Shown piece by piece: positions 9,274 to 18,214 of a DNA stretch of 64,000 nt. The notes beneath the pieces were generated by a model. The model was not told where the DNA came from. It saw nothing but the letters and a program-made list of their open reading frames with translations, and searched no databases. Each line of letters opens with the position of its first letter. The first letter of the stretch is position 1. A program made the position numbers and the translations under genes. Origin of the DNA: CAZUDI01 sp964618975 (GTDB taxonomy: Bacteria; Desulfobacterota; Desulfomonilia; UBA1062); assembly GCA_964618975.1 (NCBI GenBank), contig CAZUDI010000003.1, positions 101,065 to 165,064 on the forward strand, in the 5' to 3' direction.

Positions 9274-10346
9274 AGAGCATCCTCATGACAGCCGGCGAGG
9301 CGAGTGCTGATCGGCACGCCGCGTGTGTAATCCGACAACTGAAAGCCACGCTTCCCGAGGTGGAGGTCTTCGGTATGGGCGGACCCGCGATGGTCCAGGC
9401 GGGCCTTAAGTGCCGCTACGGCATGGAGCACCTCAGTGTCATGGGCTTCTCGGATGTCCTTCCCCGCCTTAGCGACATCCTCGGCGTCTGGCGGGGCCTG
9501 CGCCGGATCATCCGCGAGGAGCGTCCGGACGTGTTCATCCCGGTGGACCTGCCGGATTTCAACATGCCCTTGGCCCGCTATGCCCGGCGCTACGGGGTGA
9601 AGGTGCTCTACTATATCGCGCCCCAGGCCTGGGCCTGGAGGAGGTACCGGGCGCGCACCCTGGCGCGCATCACCGACGGACTGGCGGTGATCTTTCCCTT
9701 CGAGGAGCCCTTCTTCGCCTCTTACGGGGTGAAGGCCCGCTACGTGGGGCACCCCATGCTCGAGGACGATCCCGACCCGTGGGAGGTCGCCTGGCCGCCA
9801 AGGCGCATCACCCTGCTGCCCGGCAGCCGGGCCCATGAGATCGAACGCATGCTGCCCGTGATGCTCACGGCCAAGCGCATTGTTCAGCGCCGCAGGCCAG
9901 GGCTGGCGTGGACGCTGCCCGTGGCCCCCGGCCTCGACGGGAGCTGGCTTGCAGGCCTGCTCGACGACGACGTCACACTGAGTGCCGCCATGGTCCCGGC
10001 GGATCTGGCCCTGGTCACCTCCGGTACCGCCACCCTGGAGATGGCCGTTCGCGGTGTCCCGCAGGTGATCTGCTACCGCACGTCACAGGCGAACTACCGT
10101 CTGGCACGGGCCTTCGTACGGTTGGAGCATATCGGCATGCCCAATGTGATCCTGGGCCGGGAGGCCGTGCCCGAACTCATCCAGGAGCGGTGTACGGGAG
10201 AGGGTCTGGCCGGCGCCATGCTGCGCCTGCTGGAGGAGCGCGAGGAAGCTGAGCGCCAGTTTGCGGCCTATGCGCAGTTACGTAAGAATCTCGGAAACAG
10301 GAAGGCCGCCCAAGGAGTCGCCACATGGATACGACAGATGCTCTAG
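9270..10346 (+). CDS. lpxB: lipid-A-disaccharide synthase
   Basis: Glycosyltransferase of family GT19 that joins lipid X to UDP-2,3-diacylglucosamine at the inner face of the inner membrane. It has 358 residues, slightly short for the family. It begins with the characteristic MTAGEASADRHA motif and carries PQAWAWRRYRA near residue 118 and a late TSGTATLEMA nucleotide-binding segment near 250. It overlaps the upstream gene by four bases and msbA by 22. The UDP-diacylglucosamine hydrolase (LpxH or LpxI) needed to make lipid X is not in this cluster. Confidence 0.93.
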   Translation: MKSILMTAGEASADRHAACVIRQLKATLPEVEVFGMGGPAMVQAGLKCRYGMEHLSVMGFSDVLPRLSDILGVWRGLRRIIREERPDVFIPVDLPDFNMPLARYARRYGVKVLYYIAPQAWAWRRYRARTLARITDGLAVIFPFEEPFFASYGVKARYVGHPMLEDDPDPWEVAWPPRRITLLPGSRAHEIERMLPVMLTAKRIVQRRRPGLAWTLPVAPGLDGSWLAGLLDDDVTLSAAMVPADLALVTSGTATLEMAVRGVPQVICYRTSQANYRLARAFVRLEHIGMPNVILGREAVPELIQERCTGEGLAGAMLRLLEEREEAERQFAAYAQLRKNLGNRKAAQGVATWIRQML

Positions 10347-12085
10347 CGCACAGAAGCGATCTCCAGGTCTACAAACGTCTGATCGGCTACCTCGGGGACT
10401 ACTGGCCCAAACTCGCCGTGGCGGCGGTGCTCATGATCATTCTCTCGGCCACTCAGGGGATGCTGGCCTTCCTGGTCAAACCCGCCATGGACGATATCTT
10501 CATCGCCAAGGACGTCTCCAAGCTGCACCTCATCCCCTTAGGTATCGTGGGCATCTTCCTCCTGCGGGGGGTATGCGATTACGGGCGGTATTACCTCATG
10601 GCCGAGGTGGGACAGCGCATCATCATGGATATCCGCGACCAGCTCTATGCCCACATCCAGCGCCTCTCGATGCCCTTTTTCATCCGCACCCCCACCGGCA
10701 TCATCATCTCGCGTATCACCAACGACGTGAACCTCGTCCAGGCCTCGGTGACCAATGCGATCACCGGGCTGATCCGTGAGGCCTTCACCCTGGTGGGGCT
10801 CGTCTTCGTGGTCTTCTACCGCGACTGGCAGCTGGCGCTGATCGCCATGCTCGTCTTCCCGGTAGTGGCCGTCCCCATCAACCGCTTCGGTAAGCGCCTC
10901 AAACACTACTCCACCAAGGGTATGAAGGTCATGGGCGACGTCATGACCATCCTGGACGAGGGCATCTCGGGCATCCGCATCGTGAAGGCCTACAATATGG
11001 AGGACTACGAGCAGCGCCGTTTCAATATCGAAAACCGGCGCTATTTCCGCAACTGGATGCGCCGTCTCTCCATCCGGGCGGTCTCCACCCCGCTCATGGA
11101 GCTCATCGGCGGTCTGGCCATCGCTTTCATCCTCTGGTACGGGGGCATGAAGGTCATCGATGGAACCTCCACCCCGGGCAACTTCTTCTCCTTCATGGCC
11201 GCGCTCTTCATGCTCTACGCCCCCATCCGCAAGCTCAACGAGCTCAACATCGTGGTGCAGGAGGGTATCGCCGCTGCCCGCCGGGTATTCTCCCTGCTCG
11301 ATACCGAGCCCGAGATCGCCGAGAGCATCGATGCGCTGACCCTCGCGAACGCCCGCGGGCATGTGGTCTACGAGGACGTGTGGTTCAGCTATACCGGTGA
11401 GATCGATGCCCTCCAGGGGATCTCCTTCGAAATCAAGCCCGGTGAGCACGTGGCGCTCGTAGGCGAGAGCGGGTCCGGCAAGACCACCATCGCCAATCTG
11501 CTGCCGCGCTTCTTCGACGTCACCAAAGGCCGCATACGCGTCGACGGGTGCGACATACGGGAGCTCACCCTGTGCTCCCTGCGGGAAAACATCGCCGTGG
11601 TCACGCAGGACATGGTGCTCTTCAACGACACCATCCACGCCAACATCGCCTATGGCTCGCAGTCCGCCTCTGAGGAGGATATTCAGGCCGCGGCCAGAGC
11701 CGCCCACGCCCACGATTTCATCATGCAGCTGCCCGAGGGCTACGAGACCAAGGTGGGCGAAGGCGGCAGCCGCCTCTCGGGCGGCCAGAAACAGCGCCTC
11801 TGTATCGCGAGGGCCGTCCTGAAGAAGGCGCCCATCCTGATCCTGGACGAGGCCACCTCGTCTCTCGATACCGAGTCGGAAAAGGAGGTGCAGGCGGCCA
11901 TGGACTCCCTCATGTCCGGACGCACCACGCTCTCCATTGCCCACCGCCTCTCCACCATCGTCGGCGCCGACCGCATCATCGTGCTCAACCAGGGGCGGAT
12001 CGTGGAGACGGGAACCCATACACAGCTGCTCGCCAGGGACGGCTACTACACGCGACTCTACTCCCTCCAGTTCAGCAATGACTAG
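10325..12085 (+). CDS. msbA: lipid A export ABC transporter, ATP-binding/permease
   Basis: Half-size ABC exporter of 586 residues that flips lipid A-core across the inner membrane. Six membrane helices occupy about residues 20-320, followed by a nucleotide-binding domain with Walker A GESGSGKTT near 381, signature RLSGGQKQR near 484, Walker B ILILDEATSSLD near 505 and the switch His in IAHRLST. AAGGAG lies nine bases before the ATG at 10325, inside the end of lpxB. Placement between lpxB and lpxK supports MsbA over another exporter. Confidence 0.92.
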   Translation: MDTTDALAHRSDLQVYKRLIGYLGDYWPKLAVAAVLMIILSATQGMLAFLVKPAMDDIFIAKDVSKLHLIPLGIVGIFLLRGVCDYGRYYLMAEVGQRIIMDIRDQLYAHIQRLSMPFFIRTPTGIIISRITNDVNLVQASVTNAITGLIREAFTLVGLVFVVFYRDWQLALIAMLVFPVVAVPINRFGKRLKHYSTKGMKVMGDVMTILDEGISGIRIVKAYNMEDYEQRRFNIENRRYFRNWMRRLSIRAVSTPLMELIGGLAIAFILWYGGMKVIDGTSTPGNFFSFMAALFMLYAPIRKLNELNIVVQEGIAAARRVFSLLDTEPEIAESIDALTLANARGHVVYEDVWFSYTGEIDALQGISFEIKPGEHVALVGESGSGKTTIANLLPRFFDVTKGRIRVDGCDIRELTLCSLRENIAVVTQDMVLFNDTIHANIAYGSQSASEEDIQAAARAAHAHDFIMQLPEGYETKVGEGGSRLSGGQKQRLCIARAVLKKAPILILDEATSSLDTESEKEVQAAMDSLMSGRTTLSIAHRLSTIVGADRIIVLNQGRIVETGTHTQLLARDGYYTRLYSLQFSND

Positions 12086-13031
12086 AGCGAGCGTATCCTT
12101 GACCCTCCCCTACGGCGCCCTCATCCGGGTGCGCAACCACCTCTATGACCGGGGCCTCCTGCCCAGCTACCTCACCCCGCCGCTGGTCATCAGTGTCGGC
12201 AATCTCGAGACCGGCGGCACGGGCAAGACCCCCACGACCATCGCCCTGGCAAAAACCCTCACCAACCGCGGACACCGCGTGGCCATCGTGACTCGGGGCT
12301 ATCGGGGCCGGCTGCCCGGGGTCGTTGAGGTCACGGCCACGCATACGGCGCGCGAGGTGGGGGACGAGGCCCTCCTCATGCAGCGCACGAGCGGGGTGCC
12401 GGTCATCAAGGCCCCCGACCGGGTGGCCGGGGCCCTGTATGCCTCCCGCCTCGGATGCACCATCGTAGTGCTCGACGACGGCTTTCAGCACCGCCGGATC
12501 CGGCGCGACCTCGACATCGTGCTCGTCTCGCGCGACCTGACTCGCGCCCGTCTGCTGCCCACCGGGGTGCTGCGCGAACCGGTGGACTCGCTTGCACGCG
12601 CGCACCTGGTCATCGCCACCAAGGGGGCGCCCCCGGGAGGGCTGAGCGCTCACCTCGCCCCGGAATGTCTGGTGGACATCCACGCCCACACGACACCGCT
12701 CGAGGCGCTTAAGGACAGACGGGTGCTGGCCTTCTGCGGCCTGGCCCGCCCGCAGGGCTTCTATGACAGCTTGAGCGCCTTGGGTGCCCGTGTGGAAGCC
12801 TTGAGCTTCAGGGACCATCACCGCTACACGCAGCGGGATCTCCGACGCATCCAGCGTCACGCCCAATCCAGCGAGCTGGTCGTGACCACGGAAAAGGACC
12901 TGGTCAAGCTCAGGCCGGAATGGACCGAGAAAAACTGGTACGCGCTGCGGGTGGGTATGCAGTTCAGCGATCCGGGCAGGATCATCCAGGAGATTGAGGA
13001 CCGTGTATCCAACAGGCGTCTTTCTCGATAG
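12078..13031 (+). CDS. lpxK: tetraacyldisaccharide 4'-kinase
   Basis: Phosphorylates the 4' position of the tetraacyldisaccharide lipid A precursor at the inner membrane. The 317-residue product has the family N-terminus with a P-loop in VGNLETGGTGKTPTT near residue 40, the VTRGYRG segment near 73, GDEALLM, and VLDDGFQHRR near 133. The open frame reaches back into msbA, but the ATG at 12078, overlapping the msbA stop by eight bases, gives the correct length. Confidence 0.93.
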   Translation: MTRASVSLTLPYGALIRVRNHLYDRGLLPSYLTPPLVISVGNLETGGTGKTPTTIALAKTLTNRGHRVAIVTRGYRGRLPGVVEVTATHTAREVGDEALLMQRTSGVPVIKAPDRVAGALYASRLGCTIVVLDDGFQHRRIRRDLDIVLVSRDLTRARLLPTGVLREPVDSLARAHLVIATKGAPPGGLSAHLAPECLVDIHAHTTPLEALKDRRVLAFCGLARPQGFYDSLSALGARVEALSFRDHHRYTQRDLRRIQRHAQSSELVVTTEKDLVKLRPEWTEKNWYALRVGMQFSDPGRIIQEIEDRVSNRRLSR

Positions 13032-13560
13032 GGACGACACCCTCATCCGTGATCGGGTCTATCTCAGCGACCCCGAGGGGATCGAGATCCTTCCCGGGGT
13101 GCCGCAAGCCATCGCCCAGCTCAACGCCCATGGCATACCCGCCATCATCGTCACGAACCAGTCCGGTATCGCCCGGGGGCTCTTCGACGAAAAACGCCTG
13201 GCCGAGATCCACGCCCGGCTTACGACACTGCTGGCCGCCCGTGGTGCCCGCATCGATGCCATCTACTACTGCCCGCACCATCCCGAAGGGATCGTAGCTC
13301 AGTACCGCCTGGAGTGCCCCTGCCGCAAGCCCGAACCCGGCATGCTCATCCAGGCCGCGCGCGACTTCGCGCTCGACCTTACACGCTGTTATCTGATCGG
13401 CGACCAGTCCATCGACATCGCCACGATCAAACGCGTAGGCGGCACCGGCATCCAGCTCGTCCCGCCCGGGACGGCGCCCCCCTGCGGGGCCGACCATACC
13501 GCCCCGGACCTTGAGCAGGCCGTAGAGTGGATCCTGAGGAAGGAAAACCTCTCATGCTGA
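13003..13560 (+). CDS. gmhB: D,D-heptose 1,7-bisphosphate phosphatase (HAD family)
   Basis: Removes the 7-phosphate from heptose 1,7-bisphosphate on the way to ADP-heptose for the LPS inner core. The 185-residue HAD protein has the nucleophile motif FLDRDDTL near residues 7-14, motif II VTNQSG near 47, and the GmhB zinc-site cysteines and histidine in CPHHPEG and CPCRKPEPGM (about 86-112). Motif IV is GDQSIDI near 131. GTG at 13003 is preferred over TTG at 12994, because AGGAG at about 12989 is too close to the TTG. It overlaps lpxK by 29 bases. Confidence 0.88.
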   Translation: MYPTGVFLDRDDTLIRDRVYLSDPEGIEILPGVPQAIAQLNAHGIPAIIVTNQSGIARGLFDEKRLAEIHARLTTLLAARGARIDAIYYCPHHPEGIVAQYRLECPCRKPEPGMLIQAARDFALDLTRCYLIGDQSIDIATIKRVGGTGIQLVPPGTAPPCGADHTAPDLEQAVEWILRKENLSC

Positions 13561-14519
13561 GCGCCAAAGAGCTGGTCTCACACCTGCTCCCCCTCATCCG
13601 CGGGCTGATCACCCTCATCCGCTTCACCCCCTATCCGCTGGCCATCCTCGGCGGCCGGACCCTGGGGCTCCTCGGCTGGGCCCTGGATCCCTTCCACCGC
13701 CGGTCAGCCGACACCCAGATGCATGCGGCCCTCGGGACGGCCTGGCACCCCCTGATGAGCCTCAAGGTCTTCATGAACCAGGGGGACATCCTCGTCGACA
13801 CGATCAAGTATGCCTATATGGACACACAGGAGCTCAGACGCCGCGTGCGCATCGAGGGCCGGGAGCACCTCGAGCAAGCCCTGGCCAGCGGGCGGGGCAT
13901 CATGCTCGTGACCGGGCACATCGGCAACTGGGAGATCCTCGCCAACCTCGCGCGCCTGATCGACATCGAATTCTGTGTTATGGCCGATCAACGCGACGAC
14001 CCCGGGCTGGAGAGCATCATCGACGGCCTGCGCGAACGCACCGGGGCCACCATCCTGCCGCCCAAGGGCAAGGCCCTCATGCTTGTGCGCGAGCTGCGGC
14101 GAGGCCGAACCATCGGCATGGTCGTGGACCAGCGCGGCCGCAGGGGCGAACGCCTGCTGTGTGACGTCTTCGGCCTGCCCGCCCCCACCAACCCCGCCCC
14201 GGCCGTCATCGCGCTGAAGGGCCGGGCCCTGATCGTGCCGGTGACGGCCGTCCGGGAGCACCATGGCTACCGCATCCGCATCGAGGAGCCCCTGGATGCG
14301 ACCAGCTTCGGGTCCAGCGCTCAGGCCATCCAGGAAGCCAGCGACTTCATGCAGTCCTGGGTAAGCCGCGAGGTGGAGCGACACCCGGATCAGTGGTTCT
14401 GGCTGCACTGCCGCTGGACCAGACGCTCCGAAATGCGCCGCCTGCTGCGGGAGGGCATCGATTTCCGTGATTATATCCTGAAGCAGGCCGAGGCGGTCAG
14501 GCAGGGTCGCTATTTATGA
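13554..14519 (+). CDS. LpxL/HtrB-type lipid A acyltransferase, copy 1
   Basis: Lysophospholipid-acyltransferase-like enzyme of 321 residues that adds secondary acyl chains to lipid A at the inner membrane. The HX4(D/E) catalytic motif is GHIGNWE near residue 122, and the DQRGRRG segment near 193 matches the family. A hydrophobic N-terminal anchor covers about 20-45. The C-terminal segment RWTRRSEMRRLLREG is shared almost exactly with the next gene. ATG at 13554 follows AGGAAGGA. Its stop forms ATGA with a possible upstream start of copy 2. Confidence 0.88.
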   Translation: MLSAKELVSHLLPLIRGLITLIRFTPYPLAILGGRTLGLLGWALDPFHRRSADTQMHAALGTAWHPLMSLKVFMNQGDILVDTIKYAYMDTQELRRRVRIEGREHLEQALASGRGIMLVTGHIGNWEILANLARLIDIEFCVMADQRDDPGLESIIDGLRERTGATILPPKGKALMLVRELRRGRTIGMVVDQRGRRGERLLCDVFGLPAPTNPAPAVIALKGRALIVPVTAVREHHGYRIRIEEPLDATSFGSSAQAIQEASDFMQSWVSREVERHPDQWFWLHCRWTRRSEMRRLLREGIDFRDYILKQAEAVRQGRYL

Positions 14520-14617
14520 ACATCCACCATTCCGCCAGGCCACAGGCACGAGCCGTTGCGATCAGCGGTGATGCCGGTCCATCTATGGCGCCCCCCCTTA
14601 AAAGGAGAAACATACGC

Positions 14618-15652
14618 ATGCAGATACCATCACGAATCCTCTATCACTCGGCTAAGGCCGGCATCTTTCTCATTGGCGCCATGCCCGCTGTCATGGCGCA
14701 GTTCCTGGGCCAGCTGCTCGGGATCCTCGGCTTTATCCTGGCGCCGCAGCACCGCAAAACCGCCGAACTCCAGATGCGCCAGGCCCTGGGTGACGACTAC
14801 AACAGGAGCCTGCCGCTCAAGGTCTTCATGCATCACGGTCGCGTCCTGGTCGATGCCATCCGTTATGCCGGCATGGATACGGATAGCGTGCATCAAAGTT
14901 TCGAGATCGAGGGCCGTGAGTACCTCGATGCGGCCCTGGCTTCTCCGCGCGGCGTCATGCTGATCGAGGGACATCTCGGCAACTGGGAGATGACACCCCA
15001 CCTGCCACGCGTCCTGGGTTTCGCTTGCGATATCATCATGAACGAGCGCAAGAACCCCGGTATCGAGGCCCTCATCCAGGAACTGCGCGACCAGCCCGGG
15101 GTTACCAAGCTGCCCCCCAAGGGGGGGGTGATGAAGGCCATGATCGCCACCCTCAGGGCCGGCCATACGGTCTTCATGGCCGCCGATCAGCGCGGCCCGC
15201 GAGGCAATACGCTGGTCTGCAACTTCTTCGACCTGCCCGCCCTCACCAGCCCGGTCCCGGCCTACATCGCCATCAAGGGTGACGCCCTGATCGTGCCGGT
15301 GTCCATCATTTACATGGCCGACCGCTACCGCGTCCGCTTCGAGGCCGCCATCGATCCGCGCGACATCTGCCCGAACGCCGACGCCCTCACCGGTCTGCGC
15401 CAGGGCATGCAGACCGAGCCCGTGGAGAGACTCAGTACAATCATCCAGGACTGGCTGGTCGCGATGATCCGGCAATATCCCACCCAGTGGATCTGGCTCT
15501 ACAGCCGCTGGACCAGGCGCTCCGAGATGCGCCGCCTGCTGCGGGAGGGGGGAGATTTCAGGGCCTATATCCGCTCTCAGGCCGAGCGCATCAACCAGAG
15601 GCCGGGGACGCATCCTGAAGTGGGCAGTCAAACCGGAGCGTTCCTGCCATAA
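14618..15652 (+). CDS. LpxL/HtrB-type lipid A acyltransferase, copy 2
   Basis: Paralogue of the preceding gene, 344 residues. The HX4(D/E) motif is GHLGNWE near residue 117, with DQRGPRG near 190 and the shared C-terminal block RWTRRSEMRRLLREG. The frame opens with ATG at 14516 overlapping the previous stop, but AAAAGGAG before the ATG at 14618 and the N-terminal alignment to copy 1 favour 14618. The two copies probably attach different acyl chains or act at different positions; which does what cannot be read from the sequence. It is the last gene of the envelope operon. Confidence 0.87.
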   Translation: MQIPSRILYHSAKAGIFLIGAMPAVMAQFLGQLLGILGFILAPQHRKTAELQMRQALGDDYNRSLPLKVFMHHGRVLVDAIRYAGMDTDSVHQSFEIEGREYLDAALASPRGVMLIEGHLGNWEMTPHLPRVLGFACDIIMNERKNPGIEALIQELRDQPGVTKLPPKGGVMKAMIATLRAGHTVFMAADQRGPRGNTLVCNFFDLPALTSPVPAYIAIKGDALIVPVSIIYMADRYRVRFEAAIDPRDICPNADALTGLRQGMQTEPVERLSTIIQDWLVAMIRQYPTQWIWLYSRWTRRSEMRRLLREGGDFRAYIRSQAERINQRPGTHPEVGSQTGAFLP

Positions 15653-15742
15653 GACCTTTGCCAACGCGGCCAGGGGTAGTCGGCCCCGGGGGCCGCGCCC
15701 CGTTCGTACCGGTATATTTACACGATTACCTCATACTGGGGC

Positions 15743-15771
15743 TTGATTTTCAGACCCTTTATCGGTATACG
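15743..15771 (+). promoter_or_regulatory. sigma-70 promoter of tRNA-Cys
   Basis: TTGATT at 15743-15748 and TATACG at 15766-15771 are spaced by 17 bases and end 15 bases before the mature tRNA. This gives a short 5' leader, as expected for a tRNA gene, and marks the end of the lpx operon. Confidence 0.6.
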
Positions 15772-15786
15772 GAAGGTGCACTCTGG

Positions 15787-15861
15787 GGCGGCATAGCCAA
15801 GTGGTAAGGCGACGGTCTGCAAAACCGTTATTCACCGGTTCAAATCCGGTTGCCGCCTCCA
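15787..15861 (+). tRNA. tRNA-Cys (GCA)
   Basis: A 75-base cloverleaf. The acceptor strands GGCGGCA and TGCCGCC pair, with discriminator T and an encoded CCA at 15859-15861. The anticodon loop reads TCTGCAAA, giving GCA for cysteine. The T loop TTCAAAT is standard. Confidence 0.96.
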
Positions 15862-15885
15862 TTTTATTATCCAGTCCGGGGTTTT

Positions 15886-16812
15886 ATGAAGAAGGCTTCC
15901 CACATAACGCACATCATACCCCTGCTGCTGTTGCTCTTTTCCACGCCTCTGCTGGCCGACGGCGGGGGGCGCATCGAATGCATGGGTCTGCGAATATCCG
16001 GGGAAACCCGCTATGAGCTCACCATCCCCGCCGGCCAGAGTGCCCTCGAATGGCCCCTGGAGCACTATCTCGTCGGACTCAACGCCACAGTCGATATGGA
16101 CGATCACCTGGAGGCCGAGCTCACCTGCCTGATTTCCCCCTGGCAGATCTCGGAGTCGCCCCTGAAGGATTCCGACTGGCTTGTCGATACGCATCCGCGC
16201 CTGCGCTACTATTCGGAGACCGACCTGGACACCAGGGGGCTGCTCCTGTGGGCCCAGGTGCGTTTCTATCCCATCGCGCACGAAAGCCTCTCCCTCGGAA
16301 TCACCGGCGGATACCGCTTCCAGGAATTCAGCTTCATGGGCTATGATGCCCTCCAGGCCGAATACACCTCGGGGGACTGGAGCGGGTATGTGGTCGGGGG
16401 GGAGGTGATCACCTACCGCGTCCTGTACGACCTGGTTCAGGCGGGTCTGAGCCTGCGCCTTAGACAGGGCGACGCCTTCCACCTCACGCTCGACACCAGC
16501 TTCATTCCCCTGGCGCGTGTCCGCGACGCCGACAACCATCTGCGGCGCTATAAAAAACTGCAAGGTTCCTGCATAGGCGACGGGATTGCGGTGGATCTCG
16601 CCGTACGATACCGCGTGTATGCCCGCTGGCACCTGCTTCTTACAGGCGGTCTGACCCGTGTGAGTACCAGCGGTCATCAGGACCAGATCTGGTATGGCGA
16701 CGATCCCATAACCCCCGGTACCGACGACACCGGCCAGGCCTCCCTGCATCTCCCCCTAAAGGTGGAGTTGAACGCCGTGCACCTCGGGTGCGGCCTCGGC
16801 CTGCAGTTCTAA
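15886..16812 (+). CDS. omptin-like outer-membrane beta-barrel protein
   Basis: Exported protein of 308 residues with a clear signal peptide (about 1-23, LLLLLFSTPLLA). The mature part is rich in alternating aromatic strands and ends in Phe, as outer-membrane barrels do. Several stretches resemble the omptin protease family: SALEWPLEHYLVGLNA near 55-70 and GYRFQEFSFMGYD near 145-157. The omptin active-site Asp/His residues could not be assigned with confidence, so protease activity is not claimed. The open frame begins inside tRNA-Cys; ATG at 15886 is the first start that leaves a proper signal peptide. Confidence 0.6.
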   Translation: MKKASHITHIIPLLLLLFSTPLLADGGGRIECMGLRISGETRYELTIPAGQSALEWPLEHYLVGLNATVDMDDHLEAELTCLISPWQISESPLKDSDWLVDTHPRLRYYSETDLDTRGLLLWAQVRFYPIAHESLSLGITGGYRFQEFSFMGYDALQAEYTSGDWSGYVVGGEVITYRVLYDLVQAGLSLRLRQGDAFHLTLDTSFIPLARVRDADNHLRRYKKLQGSCIGDGIAVDLAVRYRVYARWHLLLTGGLTRVSTSGHQDQIWYGDDPITPGTDDTGQASLHLPLKVELNAVHLGCGLGLQF

Positions 16813-16864
16813 GAAATCACCCCGGGGGGTAATGCCCGTTTGAGAGCCTGTCGATAGGGTACCT

Positions 16865-18214
16865 ATGTCGCAGGCCAAGAGACTCGCCAACCGCAATATC
16901 GGTCGTGCCCGGCACTCCCTGCCCTATCTCCCCGTTGAGGCGCAGGAACTGATCGCTATCATCCCCTGCCTGCTTGCGCTCGGAGATGCGCCCTGCGGGG
17001 TGTACGGCCACCCCGTGTGCACCCCCTCCCAGTTCGATCTGCTCATGCGGCACCTGGGATGCAAGCCCGACCTTCCCGTCGGACGCCTGCCGGACAGAAT
17101 CTGTCTTGAGAGCCTCATGGCCATTCCGCGCCCCTCTCTTACGGGCCCCTTCTCCCTCGGTCTGACGCTCATTGCCATTCCGCGTCCGGATATCCATCTT
17201 GCGGAGGTCCACCGCCAGATGGAGCAGGTCGGATCGTTTTTACGCCACAGGGGAATCACAACCACCACCCTGGTCCAGACGCAGTTTCCGGAGTTCCTGA
17301 TCAACGAGATCATGCGCTTAGGTATCGTGTTGGGCGGCAAACACCCGGTCACCAGCAGAGAGGAACTCACCGCGGAGGCGATCCATATCGGCGAGCTGCC
17401 CTCCGCGCTTAACGACCCCACCCTCGTCCTTCACGCGGACAGGAACCCCTTCCAGGACTATCTGAACCGGGAGCTCGCCGCCCGCGTGAGCCGCTCTGCC
17501 TATCCCTGTCCCCTGAGCATCCCCGGGGCCAATCCCTTCATCCTGCCCTACCTGAACATGCTCACCGAATCCGAGGAACGTGCCGACCACGACCGCCTGA
17601 CCAAGATGCGCACGAGCCTGTTCCACCTCTTCGGGGGCTTCGGACCCACACGCGGGGTGGAGACCGTCCGGGGGACCTCCGTGCCGGACAGAACCAGCCT
17701 GGCCCATCTCAGTGCCGGGGAACGCCTGCGACTGAGAAAATGGCTCGTGCCCCTCGAGGATGACGAGCTGCCGCTCTTCTCCTGGCCGCCCCTCTCGTCC
17801 GGGGCCCTGGACGAGGTATCCCTCACCTGCCGCAGTGGCCTGTGGTCCCTCCAGGAGGCGGGAGATTTCGCCCACCGCTACTCCTGGATGGTGCTCGCCT
17901 GGGGGGCCCTGGCCGGGCTGATCGGCATAGAGACCCGCATCCGACACGCCGCCTCCCACAATCTGAAGCCGCAGGCCACGCAATACCTCATGGACATGCT
18001 CGCGGCCTTGGAGGATGGAGCCACGCTCATCGTCACCCCCGATCCGCTCCAGGGTTCTATCCGTGTGAGCTCCGGACGCTTCTTCACCTCGAACAAACCC
18101 TTTGCCCTGCTGGAGAACGGCATCAAATTCAGTCTCGAGTTGCACGAACCGGTCAAGAAGAAGGCCCTGATTGACGATAGGGATCTGGAGATCACAGCCA
18201 GGACAAAAATATGA
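16865..18214 (+). CDS. conserved-looking protein of unknown function
   Basis: A 449-residue soluble-looking protein that I do not recognise. It has no signal peptide and no long membrane segment apart from a mildly hydrophobic stretch near 340-355. It contains many Pro, Leu and Arg residues. ATG at 16865 is preceded by GATAGGG. It forms a two-gene unit with the receiver-TPR protein, because its stop overlaps the next start as ATGA, so the two products are probably made together and may work together. Confidence 0.7.
   Translation: MSQAKRLANRNIGRARHSLPYLPVEAQELIAIIPCLLALGDAPCGVYGHPVCTPSQFDLLMRHLGCKPDLPVGRLPDRICLESLMAIPRPSLTGPFSLGLTLIAIPRPDIHLAEVHRQMEQVGSFLRHRGITTTTLVQTQFPEFLINEIMRLGIVLGGKHPVTSREELTAEAIHIGELPSALNDPTLVLHADRNPFQDYLNRELAARVSRSAYPCPLSIPGANPFILPYLNMLTESEERADHDRLTKMRTSLFHLFGGFGPTRGVETVRGTSVPDRTSLAHLSAGERLRLRKWLVPLEDDELPLFSWPPLSSGALDEVSLTCRSGLWSLQEAGDFAHRYSWMVLAWGALAGLIGIETRIRHAASHNLKPQATQYLMDMLAALEDGATLIVTPDPLQGSIRVSSGRFFTSNKPFALLENGIKFSLELHEPVKKKALIDDRDLEITARTKI

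Noticed and set aside
13003..13560. Histidinol-phosphatase instead of GmhB for the HAD gene.
   Set aside because: Both are related, but the position between lpxK and lipid A acyltransferases and the length with the zinc-site cysteines favour heptose bisphosphate phosphatase.
15653..15742. The GGCCCCGGGGGCC palindrome after the lpx operon as a terminator.
   Set aside because: The stem leaves no proper loop and no T-run follows.
15850..15885. Start of the omptin-like gene at TTG 15850.
   Set aside because: It lies inside tRNA-Cys and would put a Pro-rich stretch before the signal peptide; ATG 15886 is sufficient.
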